Source: Thermoleophilia bacterium
Lineage (GTDB): Bacteria > Actinomycetota > Thermoleophilia > Miltoncostaeales > Miltoncostaeaceae
DNA: 6,438 nucleotides
Direction: 5' to 3'
NCBI GenBank assembly: GCA_029861485.1
Contig: JAOTZF010000105.1
Coordinates: 1-6,438, forward strand
A program made the position numbers and the translations under genes. Of this stretch, positions 1 through 6,160 are shown in pieces; the stretch's first letter is position 1, and the number at the start of each line of letters is the position of its first letter. Under the pieces are notes generated by a model. That model saw only the letters and a list, made by a program, of their open reading frames with translations, ran no database searches and had not been told where the DNA came from.

Positions 1-306
1 GTCCGGGCCACCGAGAGCCTCCAGCACCTCATGCTGGTTTTTCGCCTCGCGGATCGCGCTGGTGGCGACGACGGCCACTTCTTCGATTCCAATCGTGCGG
101 CAGAAGCGCGCGTAAGCGCCGGCGGCGTGCCTGGCTCGCTCGATTGCCTCCGGAAGGATGACGCCGTCGGCCATGCCGGCCGACAGGCGCACCGGGTCGC
201 GGATCTCGTCGATCATGCGCGGGGGGCGCCCTGGCAGATACGCGAAGACCACGAGCCGAAAGGTGTTCGACCCGAGATCGACGACGGCGAGCCGGCGCTC
301 CTCCAC
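1..306 (-). CDS. Ppx/GppA-family phosphatase, N-terminal part (runs off left edge)
   Basis: Exopolyphosphatase / pppGpp phosphohydrolase family, cytosolic enzymes that release phosphate from polyphosphate or from guanosine pentaphosphate. The 102 visible residues show the family's actin-like phosphate-1 loop, VVDLGSNTFRLVV at residues 8-20 with DLGSN at 10-14, and the conserved strand VVATSAIREAKN at 79-90. The rest of the gene, including the second nucleotide-binding half, lies beyond the left edge. I chose the GTG at 304-306 because it puts DLGSN about ten residues in, as is usual. An in-frame GTG at 340-342 would add 12 residues and has a TACCGT box at 352-357 nine bases upstream, so it is a real alternative as a nearly leaderless start. 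Neither start has a Shine-Dalgarno match. The sequence cannot separate Ppx from GppA. Confidence 0.9.
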   Translation of the reverse strand, partial: MEERRLAVVDLGSNTFRLVVFAYLPGRPPRMIDEIRDPVRLSAGMADGVILPEAIERARHAAGAYARFCRTIGIEEVAVVATSAIREAKNQHEVLEALGGPD

Positions 307-339
307 GGAAGCTGCCGGGTTCCGTGTGCGCTGGGCTCC

Positions 340-357
340 CACCGGGCCGACACGGTA
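340..357 (-). promoter_or_regulatory. Possible -10 box (TACCGT) for a leaderless Ppx/GppA transcript
   Basis: On the minus strand TACCGT (357 to 352) fits the actinobacterial TANNNT -10 pattern and lies nine bases before an in-frame GTG (342-340). No convincing -35 box sits at the usual spacing. The layout resembles the two -10 candidates found between rnd and the ABC-F gene. A TANNNT match is common by chance, so this is tentative. Confidence 0.25.
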
Positions 358-423
358 GCGAAGAGCCAGGCCGGATCGTTCGATACCTCGAGGCGTTAAC
401 GGACGCTCATCTTCGTCAATAGT

Positions 424-433
424 CGCTTAAGCG
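424..433. repeat. 10-bp perfect palindrome CGCTTAAGCG
   Basis: Perfect dyad in the 200-base gap between the divergent Ppx/GppA start and the small plus-strand gene. It could be a small operator, but it is short enough to arise by chance. The rest of this gap shows no clear sigma-70 promoter for the plus strand; a TTGACG hexamer on the minus strand (419 to 414) has no -10 partner at 16-18 bases. Confidence 0.25.
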
Positions 434-494
434 GCGATCAATCCGGGCTCCACTTTCCTGGTCTTGGATGCCCACCACGACATTCCCCTCACTC

Positions 495-499
495 GGAGG
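495..499 (+). promoter_or_regulatory. Ribosome binding site deciding the start of the small Cys/His gene
   Basis: GGAGG at 495-499, seven bases before the ATG at 507, is the best Shine-Dalgarno match seen in the window. It selects this ATG over the upstream in-frame ATG at 468, which has no such site. Confidence 0.75.
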
Positions 500-506
500 C
501 AGGCAA

Positions 507-656
507 ATGAGGGCAACCACGATCACCCTCGACCGGGACATCATCCGCCTTCATGCTCTTTTGGAGCGACTCGACCTGCGGGAGCAAGAACTCTGCTGCG
601 TCGAGGGGTGTACCCACACCTATCCGCACGAGATGCATGAGCTCGAGGCCGCGTAA
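507..656 (+). CDS. Small Cys/His-rich protein of unknown function (49 aa)
   Basis: I do not recognise this protein. It starts at the ATG placed seven bases after GGAGG. Residues 8-28 (LDRDIIRLHALLERLDLREQ and following) look like one amphipathic, charged helix. The second half is a compact cluster of metal-ligand residues, CCVEGCTHTYPHEMH at 30-44: Cys30, Cys31, Cys35, His37, His41 and His44. Such spacing could bind zinc or another metal, but this is inference and no named zinc-finger family fits. There is no signal peptide or membrane segment. It is transcribed away from the Ppx/GppA gene and towards rnd, with hairpins after its stop. The excellent ribosome binding site and the non-random composition argue that it is translated; homologues would be the decisive test. 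Confidence 0.65.
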   Translation: MRATTITLDRDIIRLHALLERLDLREQELCCVEGCTHTYPHEMHELEAA

Positions 657-706
657 CGGGGCTTACGCCGGCCGAGCGTCCGGGAGCGCTCAGGTCGCGT
701 GAGTGC

Positions 707-723
707 CACTCCTCTCAGGAGTG
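707..723. terminator. Hairpin 1 in the convergent spacer
   Basis: CACTCCT pairs perfectly with AGGAGTG around a 3-base loop (CTC), a 7-bp stem. It lies 50 bases after the small gene's stop and 50 bases after the rnd stop on the other strand. No T-tract follows on either strand, so it may be a weak or intrinsic-like terminator or an mRNA 3'-end stabiliser. Confidence 0.4.
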
Positions 724-734
724 CGTGCCCCCTG

Positions 735-760
735 TGAACGGCGCCTTCGGGCGCGGTTCA
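735..760. terminator. Hairpin 2 with UUCG tetraloop, probable terminator
   Basis: TGAACGGCGCC pairs with GGCGCGGTTCA around TTCG, giving an 11-position stem with a single G-G mismatch, closed by a C(UUCG)G loop, one of the most stable RNA tetraloops. It sits 12 bases beyond the rnd stop codon and downstream of the small plus-strand gene, so it can serve both convergent transcripts. A classical T-tract is absent, as is frequent in high-GC actinobacteria. The reverse-strand RNA has a CGAA loop instead. Confidence 0.55.
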
Positions 761-772
761 TACGTTCTGGGG

Positions 773-1939
773 CTACTCGCCGTCGAGGAGGTTCAGGTAG
801 GGGGGCTCGATCGTAGGAGCCAAGATGAGCCTGCCTTCGGCCAGAGCGACAAGGTCGCGCCCGGCCAGCTCGAAGCGCCACCCTTCCGACAAGGAAAAGT
901 CCCGCCCGTTCTCCGAAAGCCGGGAGGCAATGAAGCCGTGGATCTCATCTCGGGTCGCAACCAGGCTCGGCGCGAGCTCGGCCTCTGCGGCTCGGGCGCT
1001 CACGACGACCTGACCGAGCGGACCGAGCACCTCGAGTCGCGCCTGGACCTCCGGCGGCGGCGGCGGCGGCATCTCGATGGGCTCGAGCTCGTCGGACCGC
1101 TCGAGCGCTTCCAGGATCTCTTGAATCTGGCGCGATTTCACTCGCTCCGGGACGCCGCGCTCGTTCATCACGGCCTTGGAGCTGCTCGGCCGACGCCGGG
1201 CGAGCTCGATCAGCGTGCGGTCGGGAACGACCCATGAGGTGGGCTTGTCGATGCGCGCCGCTTCGCGCTCGCGCCACGCGGCGAGCTCCTTCAGCCGGGC
1301 CCGCTCTGCCGGTTTGAGGCGACCCTGTCCCTTCACGCGTCGCCACGAGGCCTCGGGCTCAGGAGCCCAGCGGGAATCGGCGCCATAGCGTCGCTCGTGC
1401 TCCTCGAGGACCCACGTGCGGCGCTCCAGGGCGTCGATCCGATCCCACAGGTTGTCGGCCAGGGCCAGCAGGTGCTCCACGTCCGCAGCGGCATAGGCCA
1501 GTTGGGCGTCGCGAAGTGGTCGTTTGCTCCAATCGGTGTAGCGCTCGCTCTTGTCGAGGCGCACGCGCAGGACCCGGTCGAGCAAAGCCTGAAGGCCCTG
1601 CCCAACGCCAAGGCCGACGAAACCGGCCATCAGCTGAACGTCGTGCAAGTTGCTCGGGGCGGCGCCGGTGGCGATCTGCATCAACGTGAGATCGGCCGCG
1701 GGTGCGTGCATCACCGCCGTGATCTGCGGATCGGCGACCAGCTCGGCGATCGGATCGAGGGGCGCGCCGTCGACCGGGTCGATCAGATCGATACCGTCGG
1801 GCGTCGCGACCTGTGCAAGGCAGGGCAGCGGCGCATAGCTGCGCTCCCACATGAACTCGAAGTCGAGCGCGAAGCGACCGTGAGCGCGTGCCCGGGTCGC
1901 AACCTCCTCGACCCCCGACGCGCTTCGAATAGGGGTCAC
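773..1939 (-). CDS. rnd: Ribonuclease D (3'-5' exoribonuclease)
   Basis: RNase D trims the 3' ends of tRNA precursors and other small structured RNAs in the cytosol. From the GTG at 1939 the protein has 388 residues, normal for the family. The DEDDy exonuclease domain is complete: Asp26 and Glu28 in LDFEF, Asp83 in HAPAAD, and Tyr149/Asp153 in YAAADVEHL; the family signature YTDWSKRPL is at 134-142. A first HRDC RNA-binding domain follows at about 210-285, then a run of six prolines (291-296), then a C-terminal second HRDC-like part with GWRFELAGRDL at 353-363. A TTG at 1981 would add 14 residues, but these would overlap the start of the divergent ABC-F gene and precede the conserved region, so GTG 1939 is preferred. 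No Shine-Dalgarno is present; a -10-like box seven bases upstream suggests a near-leaderless mRNA. Confidence 0.93.
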   Translation of the reverse strand: MTPIRSASGVEEVATRARAHGRFALDFEFMWERSYAPLPCLAQVATPDGIDLIDPVDGAPLDPIAELVADPQITAVMHAPAADLTLMQIATGAAPSNLHDVQLMAGFVGLGVGQGLQALLDRVLRVRLDKSERYTDWSKRPLRDAQLAYAAADVEHLLALADNLWDRIDALERRTWVLEEHERRYGADSRWAPEPEASWRRVKGQGRLKPAERARLKELAAWREREAARIDKPTSWVVPDRTLIELARRRPSSSKAVMNERGVPERVKSRQIQEILEALERSDELEPIEMPPPPPPEVQARLEVLGPLGQVVVSARAAEAELAPSLVATRDEIHGFIASRLSENGRDFSLSEGWRFELAGRDLVALAEGRLILAPTIEPPYLNLLDGE

Positions 1940-1945
1940 GCGGGG

Positions 1946-1952
1946 TAATGTA
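1946..1952. promoter_or_regulatory. Candidate bidirectional -10 element TAATGTA between rnd and the ABC-F gene
   Basis: The heptamer TAATGTA reads TAATGT on the plus strand (1946-1951) and TACATT on the minus strand (1952-1947), both fitting TANNNT. If the last T is at -7, transcription would start at about 1958 on the plus strand, two bases before the ABC-F GTG, and at about 1940 on the minus strand, one base before the rnd GTG. The whole gap is only 20 bases (1940-1959) and offers neither gene a well-placed Shine-Dalgarno. -35 matches are weak on both sides. Shared symmetric -10 elements driving divergent transcription are known in bacteria; their use here is inference. Confidence 0.5.
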
Positions 1953-1959
1953 GCGCTCC

Positions 1960-3822
1960 GTGCAGGTAACCCGGATCGCAAAAGCGTTTGGATCCGAGGT
2001 CGTCCTCGACGCGGTCTCCTTCAGGGTCGCGCCCGGCGAGCGGCTCGCTGTCGTCGGTCGCAACGGCGCGGGGAAGACGACGCTCCTCAGGATCCTCGCC
2101 GGAGAGCTCGCCGCGGATAGCGGCGAGGTGAGCGTGCCGGGAGAGGGGCGCATCGCTCTGCACGACCAACGCCCGCCCCTTGGGCGGGACATCACACTCG
2201 GCTGCTACATCGGGGAAGGGCTCGCCGGCGCGCGAGCCGCCGAGGCCCGGCTTGCCGACCTGGAAGCCCGCATGGCGGGCGGCGATGCCGGCGCAGAGGT
2301 GATGCGCGACTACGAGCGCGCCCAGGGGGAGCTCGAGCGGCACGGCGGCTACGGCTGGCGCTCGTGGCAGGAGCGGGTGATGCGCGGTCTCAGGCTGCCG
2401 CCGGAGTGGGCCGAGCGCGGACTGGACGAGTTCTCCGGCGGCGAGCTGACCCGCGCGGCCCTGGCGAGGGCGTTGGTCGCCCAACCGGAAGTACTGCTGC
2501 TGGACGAGCCCACGAACCACCTCGACATCCCCTCGGTAGAGTGGCTGGAGCAGGCCCTGATCGACATGGGGGCCGCCGTGGTCGTGGTTTCCCACGATCG
2601 ATGGTTCCTGGAGTCGGTCGCCACAGGCGTGCTCGAGCTCGATCGGGGCCGGTCGAAGCTCTGGCCGATGGGCTATTCGCGCTTTCGACGGGAGCGTGCG
2701 GCCGAGGCGGCCCGCGAGGAGCGCGCCGCCGAGCGCCAGGCGGCCGAGATTGCCCGGCTGGAGCGGTTCGTCGAGCGTTGGCGGGCCGGCACGAAGGCGC
2801 GACAGGCAGCCTCGCGTGCAAAGCGGCTCGAGCGCATGGCGCCCCCGAAGGCTCCGAGTCGGGAGAGGGCCCTGGCCTTCGGGTTTCCACCCACGGAGCG
2901 GGTTGGCCGGGTCGTGATCGACGCCGTAGGCGTCGACGTCGCCGCGGGGGACACGCAGCTGCTGTCCGAGGTCGACCTGGCCATCGAGCGCGAGCAGCGG
3001 GTCGCCGTTGTCGGGCCGAACGGCGCAGGCAAGACGAGCCTGGTCGAGACGATGATCGGCAAGCGCTCACCCGCAGCGGGCCGCGTGAGTATCGGCCACC
3101 GGGTACAGCTGGCGTACTTCAGCCAGCATGCCGCCGGGCTCGACCCCGAGCTGACCGTTCTCGAGACGATGCTTCGCGTCGGCACGCTGAAGGTCACTGG
3201 CGCCCGTACCTTGCTCGGCAACTTCCTCTTCGAGGGCGATACCGTCGATCGCAAGGTCGAGGGCTTCTCGGGCGGGGAGAGGGCGCGCCTTGCCCTCGCG
3301 GTGCTGATCGCGGGCGGCGGCAACGTGCTGGTGCTGGACGAGCCCACCAACCACCTCGACGCCGAGAGCCGCGAGGCCCTCGAGGCCGCGCTCGAGGCGT
3401 ACGAGGGCACGGTCGTCGTGATCTCTCACGACCGGGCATTGATCGACGCGGTCGCGACGCACACCCTCTCGCTGGAGGACGGGCGCGCGGTGCTGCGCCA
3501 CGGCAATTACAGCGATCTCGCGGCGACGCGTGCCGCCGGCGAGATTGGGGCCGCCGACGTGCCACCGGGAAAGAAGAAGGCGGCTCCCCGGCGCGGCAAG
3601 CGCTCGAGCTCATCGCGGCAGGCCCATGTCGCGCGCAAGCTTGAGGGCAAGATCGCCGACCTGGAGAGCCGCGTCGCGGACATCGAGGTGCAGCTTCAGG
3701 AGCCAGAGGTCATCGCCGATCCAGAGCGGCTGTCCGAGGTCGGACAGCTCCACCAGGAGCTCCAGCACGAGCTCTCGTGGGCGATGCACGAATGGGAAGC
3801 CGCTGCCGAGCAGGCGGGTTAG
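1960..3822 (+). CDS. ABC-F family ribosome-associated ATPase (Uup-like)
   Basis: ABC-F proteins are soluble twin-ATPase factors, without membrane domains, that bind the ribosomal E site and relieve stalled or slow translation. The 620-residue protein has two complete nucleotide-binding domains. First: Walker A GRNGAGKTT (33-41), signature FSGGE (158-162), Walker B LLLDEP (179-184) and switch SHD (211-213). Second: GPNGAGKTS (352-360), FSGGE (436-440), LVLDEP (457-462) and SHD (489-491). The charged linker at about 240-298, with RWRAGTKARQAASRAKRLER inside it, is the P-site tRNA interaction motif region. It is short, so I see no sign of an antibiotic-resistance-type extension. A basic spacer (538-553) leads to a coiled-coil C-terminal domain (about 555-617), as in Uup and YfmR-like members. 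The GTG start at 1960 begins directly with the first domain's opening strand. It heads a likely operon with the methyltransferase seven bases downstream. Confidence 0.94.
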   Translation: MQVTRIAKAFGSEVVLDAVSFRVAPGERLAVVGRNGAGKTTLLRILAGELAADSGEVSVPGEGRIALHDQRPPLGRDITLGCYIGEGLAGARAAEARLADLEARMAGGDAGAEVMRDYERAQGELERHGGYGWRSWQERVMRGLRLPPEWAERGLDEFSGGELTRAALARALVAQPEVLLLDEPTNHLDIPSVEWLEQALIDMGAAVVVVSHDRWFLESVATGVLELDRGRSKLWPMGYSRFRRERAAEAAREERAAERQAAEIARLERFVERWRAGTKARQAASRAKRLERMAPPKAPSRERALAFGFPPTERVGRVVIDAVGVDVAAGDTQLLSEVDLAIEREQRVAVVGPNGAGKTSLVETMIGKRSPAAGRVSIGHRVQLAYFSQHAAGLDPELTVLETMLRVGTLKVTGARTLLGNFLFEGDTVDRKVEGFSGGERARLALAVLIAGGGNVLVLDEPTNHLDAESREALEAALEAYEGTVVVISHDRALIDAVATHTLSLEDGRAVLRHGNYSDLAATRAAGEIGAADVPPGKKKAAPRRGKRSSSSRQAHVARKLEGKIADLESRVADIEVQLQEPEVIADPERLSEVGQLHQELQHELSWAMHEWEAAAEQAG

Positions 3823-3829
3823 GGGCGAC

Positions 3830-4450
3830 GTGGGCGAACCGCGCCCGCGGCAGGAGATCGGCGTCGGTCCTCATCCTCGGCCGTGGCCCGAGGGCGAGCG
3901 CTACGACCCTGAGCTGCTGGCCGCCGGCGATCGCCGCAACGTGGTCGACGAATTCCGGTACTGGACCCGCGAGGCCATCGTTGCCGAGCTCGACCGGCGC
4001 CGGCACCCCTTTCACGTGGCGATCGAGAACTGGGTGCACGACATGAACATCGGCACCGTCGTGCGCACGGCGAACGCCTTTCTCGCGTCCGCGGTCCACA
4101 TCGTCGGCCGACGGCGCTGGAACCGGCGCGGCGCGATGGTCACCGAGCGGTATCAGCACGTGCACCATCACGACGACATCGAGGCGCTACTCAGGTGGGC
4201 GCAGCACGAGCAGTTGCCGATCATCGGAGTCGACAACCTGCCGGGGTCCGTCGCGATAGAGGGCGCTGAGCTCCCAGAGCGCTGCGTGATGCTATTCGGC
4301 CAGGAGGGGCCGGGGCTCTCGCGGCCGGCGCGCGACGCGGCCACCTTGGTCTGCTCGATCAGCCAATTCGGCTCGACGCGCTCGATCAACGCCGGCGTGG
4401 CGTCCGGTATCGCCATGCACGCCTGGATCCGCCAGCACGCACTGGGCTGA
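3830..4450 (+). CDS. SpoU/TrmH-family RNA 2'-O-ribose methyltransferase
   Basis: SpoU-class SPOUT enzymes methylate ribose 2'-OH in tRNA or rRNA using S-adenosylmethionine bound in a trefoil knot. The 206-residue protein shows all three class motifs: motif 1 around MNIGTVVRTANAF (72-84) with Asn73 and Arg79; motif 2 FGQEGPGLS (156-164) with Glu159; motif 3 SISQFGSTRSINAGVASGI (176-194) with Ser185 and Asn187. There is no separate N-terminal RNA-binding domain of the L30e-like type, only about 60 residues of basic and acidic sequence. I chose GTG 3830: it starts eight bases after the last base of the ABC-F stop, and AGGGG at 3821-3825 overlaps that stop as a close Shine-Dalgarno. The open frame extends upstream to 3530 but there it is antiphase to the ABC-F gene. 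The target nucleotide cannot be told from sequence. Confidence 0.9.
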   Translation: MGEPRPRQEIGVGPHPRPWPEGERYDPELLAAGDRRNVVDEFRYWTREAIVAELDRRRHPFHVAIENWVHDMNIGTVVRTANAFLASAVHIVGRRRWNRRGAMVTERYQHVHHHDDIEALLRWAQHEQLPIIGVDNLPGSVAIEGAELPERCVMLFGQEGPGLSRPARDAATLVCSISQFGSTRSINAGVASGIAMHAWIRQHALG

Positions 4451-4465
4451 ATCGCCTGTGAGAGC

Positions 4466-5380
4466 ATGGCGTGCGCGATGGGGCACGGCCACGATCACGG
4501 CGGCAACACCAGCGTTCGCGCCTTGGCGGCCGCCGCTGGGCTGATCCTCGCGTTCATGGTGGTCGAGGCGGTTGGAGGCCTCATCACCGGCTCTCTCGCG
4601 CTGCTGGCCGACGCGGGCCACATGGCGTCGGATGCCGCCTCGCTGCTGCTGGCCCTGTTCGCGGCATGGCTCGCGACTCATCCGCCGACGCCGCGCCGAA
4701 GCTTCGGCTACCGGCGAGCCGAGATCTTGGCGGCGCTCGCAAACGGGACGGCCCTGGTCGCGATCGCCATTTGGATCGTGATCGAGGCCATGCGGCGGCT
4801 TCCCGATCCGCCCGAGATCGACGGGCCGATCGTGCTGGTTATCGGAGCGATCGGCCTGGCGGTGAACGCCGCGGCGCTCGCTGTGCTGTGGCGCTCACGG
4901 CGGGAGAGCCTCAATGTCGATGCCGCATTCCGTCACGTCATGTCCGATGCGCTCGGCTCTGTGGGGGTGATCGTCTCGGCGCTGGTCATCATCACGACCG
5001 ATTGGCGGCCCATCGACCCGATCCTGAGCCTGTTGATCGCCGTCCTCATCGCCTTCAGCGCCTGGTCGGTGCTTCGGGAGTCAGTGGGCGTCCTCCTCGA
5101 GGCGGCACCGCGAGGCATGAACGTCGATGCCGTGGGTAGGGCGATTGCGGAGCATCCCGGCGTGAGTGACGTGCATGACCTCCACGTCTGGACGATCACC
5201 TCGGGCTTCATTGCGCTCTCAGCCCACGTCGTAGTGGAGCAGGGCGATGACTGCCACGTTCGCCAGCGCGAGATTGCGGCGATGCTGCACGCGAGCTTCG
5301 GCATCGCGCACACGACTCTCCAGACCGACCACAGCCGCGACCCCGGCTTCATTCCCATCGGCGAGGTCGGCCGGGAGTGA
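4466..5380 (+). CDS. Cation diffusion facilitator (CzcD/ZitB-like), probable Zn2+ exporter
   Basis: CDF transporters are inner-membrane homodimers that export Zn2+ or related metals in exchange for protons. The 304-residue protein has six predicted membrane segments, roughly 19-40, 44-70, 87-109, 120-142, 157-178 and 182-204. The transport site is the zinc-type HxxxD pair: His52/Asp56 in GHMASDAASL and His157/Asp161 in RHVMSDALGS. The N-terminus carries a short His-rich stretch, GHGHDHGG (6-13). The C-terminal cytoplasmic metal-binding domain (about 210-290) is present, with VHDLHVWTIT at 236-245 and LQTDHS at 285-290. Loop HHxH-type long His repeats are absent. ATG 4466 is used, 15 bases after the methyltransferase stop, behind a weak GAGAG; ATG 4478 is an alternative. 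Co-transcription with translation genes looks like a matter of position. The convergent Fur-family regulator is the more telling neighbour. Confidence 0.92.
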   Translation: MACAMGHGHDHGGNTSVRALAAAAGLILAFMVVEAVGGLITGSLALLADAGHMASDAASLLLALFAAWLATHPPTPRRSFGYRRAEILAALANGTALVAIAIWIVIEAMRRLPDPPEIDGPIVLVIGAIGLAVNAAALAVLWRSRRESLNVDAAFRHVMSDALGSVGVIVSALVIITTDWRPIDPILSLLIAVLIAFSAWSVLRESVGVLLEAAPRGMNVDAVGRAIAEHPGVSDVHDLHVWTITSGFIALSAHVVVEQGDDCHVRQREIAAMLHASFGIAHTTLQTDHSRDPGFIPIGEVGRE

Positions 5381-5386
5381 GATCGG

Positions 5387-5409
5387 CCCCGGCTCGCAAG
5401 CAGCCGGGG
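5387..5409. terminator. Bidirectional terminator-like hairpin between convergent genes
   Basis: CCCCGGCT pairs perfectly with AGCCGGGG around a 7-base loop, an 8-bp GC-rich stem starting six bases after the CDF stop codon and ending 12 bases before the stop of the minus-strand frame at 5422. No T-tract follows, but its place in a 41-base convergent gap makes it the obvious terminator for both sides. Confidence 0.65.
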
Positions 5410-5421
5410 AAAGCGAATCAC

Positions 5422-5619
5422 CTACTGATCGGTGAGCTCCGTGCACGCGATGGGCGGGTTGTCGCCTGCCTTGTGCGCCTCGGCCTCCTCAGGGGTGCTG
5501 TGGTCCTCGCCCGCGTGGACGGGGAGTACCTGGACCTCGGAGGTGGCGTCCTCGCCACCTCCCTCGCCGTCTTGGGCGTCGGCGTCCGAGTCATGCATGC
5601 CCGGGTTCTGGTGCACCAT
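5422..5619 (-). CDS. Acidic hydrophilic protein or detached tail of the broken membrane gene (65 aa)
   Basis: This frame starts at ATG 5619 (GAGG ten bases upstream) and reads MVHQNPGMHDSDADAQ, then an Asp/Glu/Gly-rich stretch, ending IACTELTDQ. Third codon positions are strongly G or C, so the frame was probably translated. It may be a separate small gene. I rather think it is the C-terminal tail of the preceding membrane protein, because good codon usage in this frame begins before the ATG, at about 5700, and one extra base in a 5-base run would join the two. It has no membrane segment, signal peptide or recognised motif. A strong inverted repeat lies in its middle. Confidence 0.35.
   Translation of the reverse strand: MVHQNPGMHDSDADAQDGEGGGEDATSEVQVLPVHAGEDHSTPEEAEAHKAGDNPPIACTELTDQ
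5539..5562. repeat. Perfect 10-bp inverted repeat with 4-base loop
   Basis: GGAGGTGGCG and CGCCACCTCC flank a TCCT loop, a fully paired 10-bp stem within the acidic frame at 5422-5619. It is the longest uninterrupted stem noticed in the window. In RNA from the minus strand it would lie within the coding region; it might slow ribosomes, act as an early terminator, or only reflect Gly/Glu/Asp/Ala codon usage. Confidence 0.5.
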
Positions 5620-6144
5620 GATGTAGGTGCCTCGGGAGAAGACAGATCGGCGGTGTCGAGGCGCCGGGCCGGGGGCTTCGACGCGGTCGGCGCTCGGCGA
5701 GAGCTCGTACGACGTACGCAACGGCCATAAGCGCACGACCGATGATCCGCTCCACCGTGGCGATCAGCCAGGCGGAGAGAACCATGGCGATCACGTGGGC
5801 CAGCAGCATCGCGGGCGACATCATCGCGCGGAGGTGGTGCACATCGAGACCGAAGAGCCAGGGCGCCGTGCCCATCACGACCGTACCCAAGCCTGGAGCA
5901 GCCCCAGCAGCACCGGGGTTGCGCCGAAGCCTCGCGCCCTCCAGCCGGTGCGCTCACCCACCAGCATGGCGGTGAGGGTCAGCAGCCCCACCAAATCGGC
6001 GTCAGCCGCGTGAGCAGAAGCTGCCCGCTCACCGCGGTGTGAGCGATGATGGCCGAGCCGATTGCCCCGGCGAGGATCTTGCGCGTCGGAGCGCCAGTGC
6101 GACGATCGGGCTCATCGATCCGAGACGAGACTGGGACGCTCGGG

Positions 6145-6160
6145 CCAACGCACGCGTTGG
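6145..6160. repeat. Inverted repeat CCAACG-N4-CGTTGG at the start of the membrane protein gene
   Basis: A perfect 6-bp dyad with a 4-base centre covers the first codons after the TTG start (6164). As RNA it could form a small hairpin just after the start codon; as DNA it could be an operator. It is short and may be chance, and it does not resemble the AT-rich Fur or Zur boxes. Confidence 0.25.

Noticed and set aside
31..399. 122-residue plus-strand open frame
   Set aside because: It is antisense to the Ppx/GppA gene, whose DLGSN and ATSAIREAKN motifs are clear on the minus strand; the plus-strand product has no recognisable features.
414..419. TTGACG as a -35 box for the Ppx/GppA gene
   Set aside because: No acceptable -10 lies 16-18 bases downstream on the minus strand.
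657..772. tRNA or riboswitch in the convergent spacer
   Set aside because: Only two simple hairpins are present; no cloverleaf, T-loop or known aptamer pattern was found.
1940..1981. TTG 1981 as the rnd start
   Set aside because: The extra 14 residues precede the conserved domain and overlap the start of the divergent ABC-F gene; GTG 1939 fits the family better.
1359..2195. 278-residue minus-strand open frame spanning the rnd and ABC-F starts
   Set aside because: Arg-rich, low-complexity product typical of an off-frame reading of GC-rich genes; it crosses two well-supported genes.
2364..3644. 426-residue plus-strand open frame within the ABC-F gene
   Set aside because: Overlaps the ABC-F gene in another frame and is Arg/Gly-rich without motifs; a long shadow frame expected at this GC content.
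3530..3829. Upstream extension of the SpoU methyltransferase frame
   Set aside because: It lies inside the ABC-F coding region out of phase and has Arg/Ser/Pro-rich shadow composition; family similarity begins after GTG 3830.
5377..6013. Plus-strand open frames opposite the broken membrane gene (5377-5730 and 5627-6013)
   Set aside because: Membrane helices and biased third codon positions are on the minus strand; the plus-strand products look like antisense shadows. The second is charged and low-complexity.
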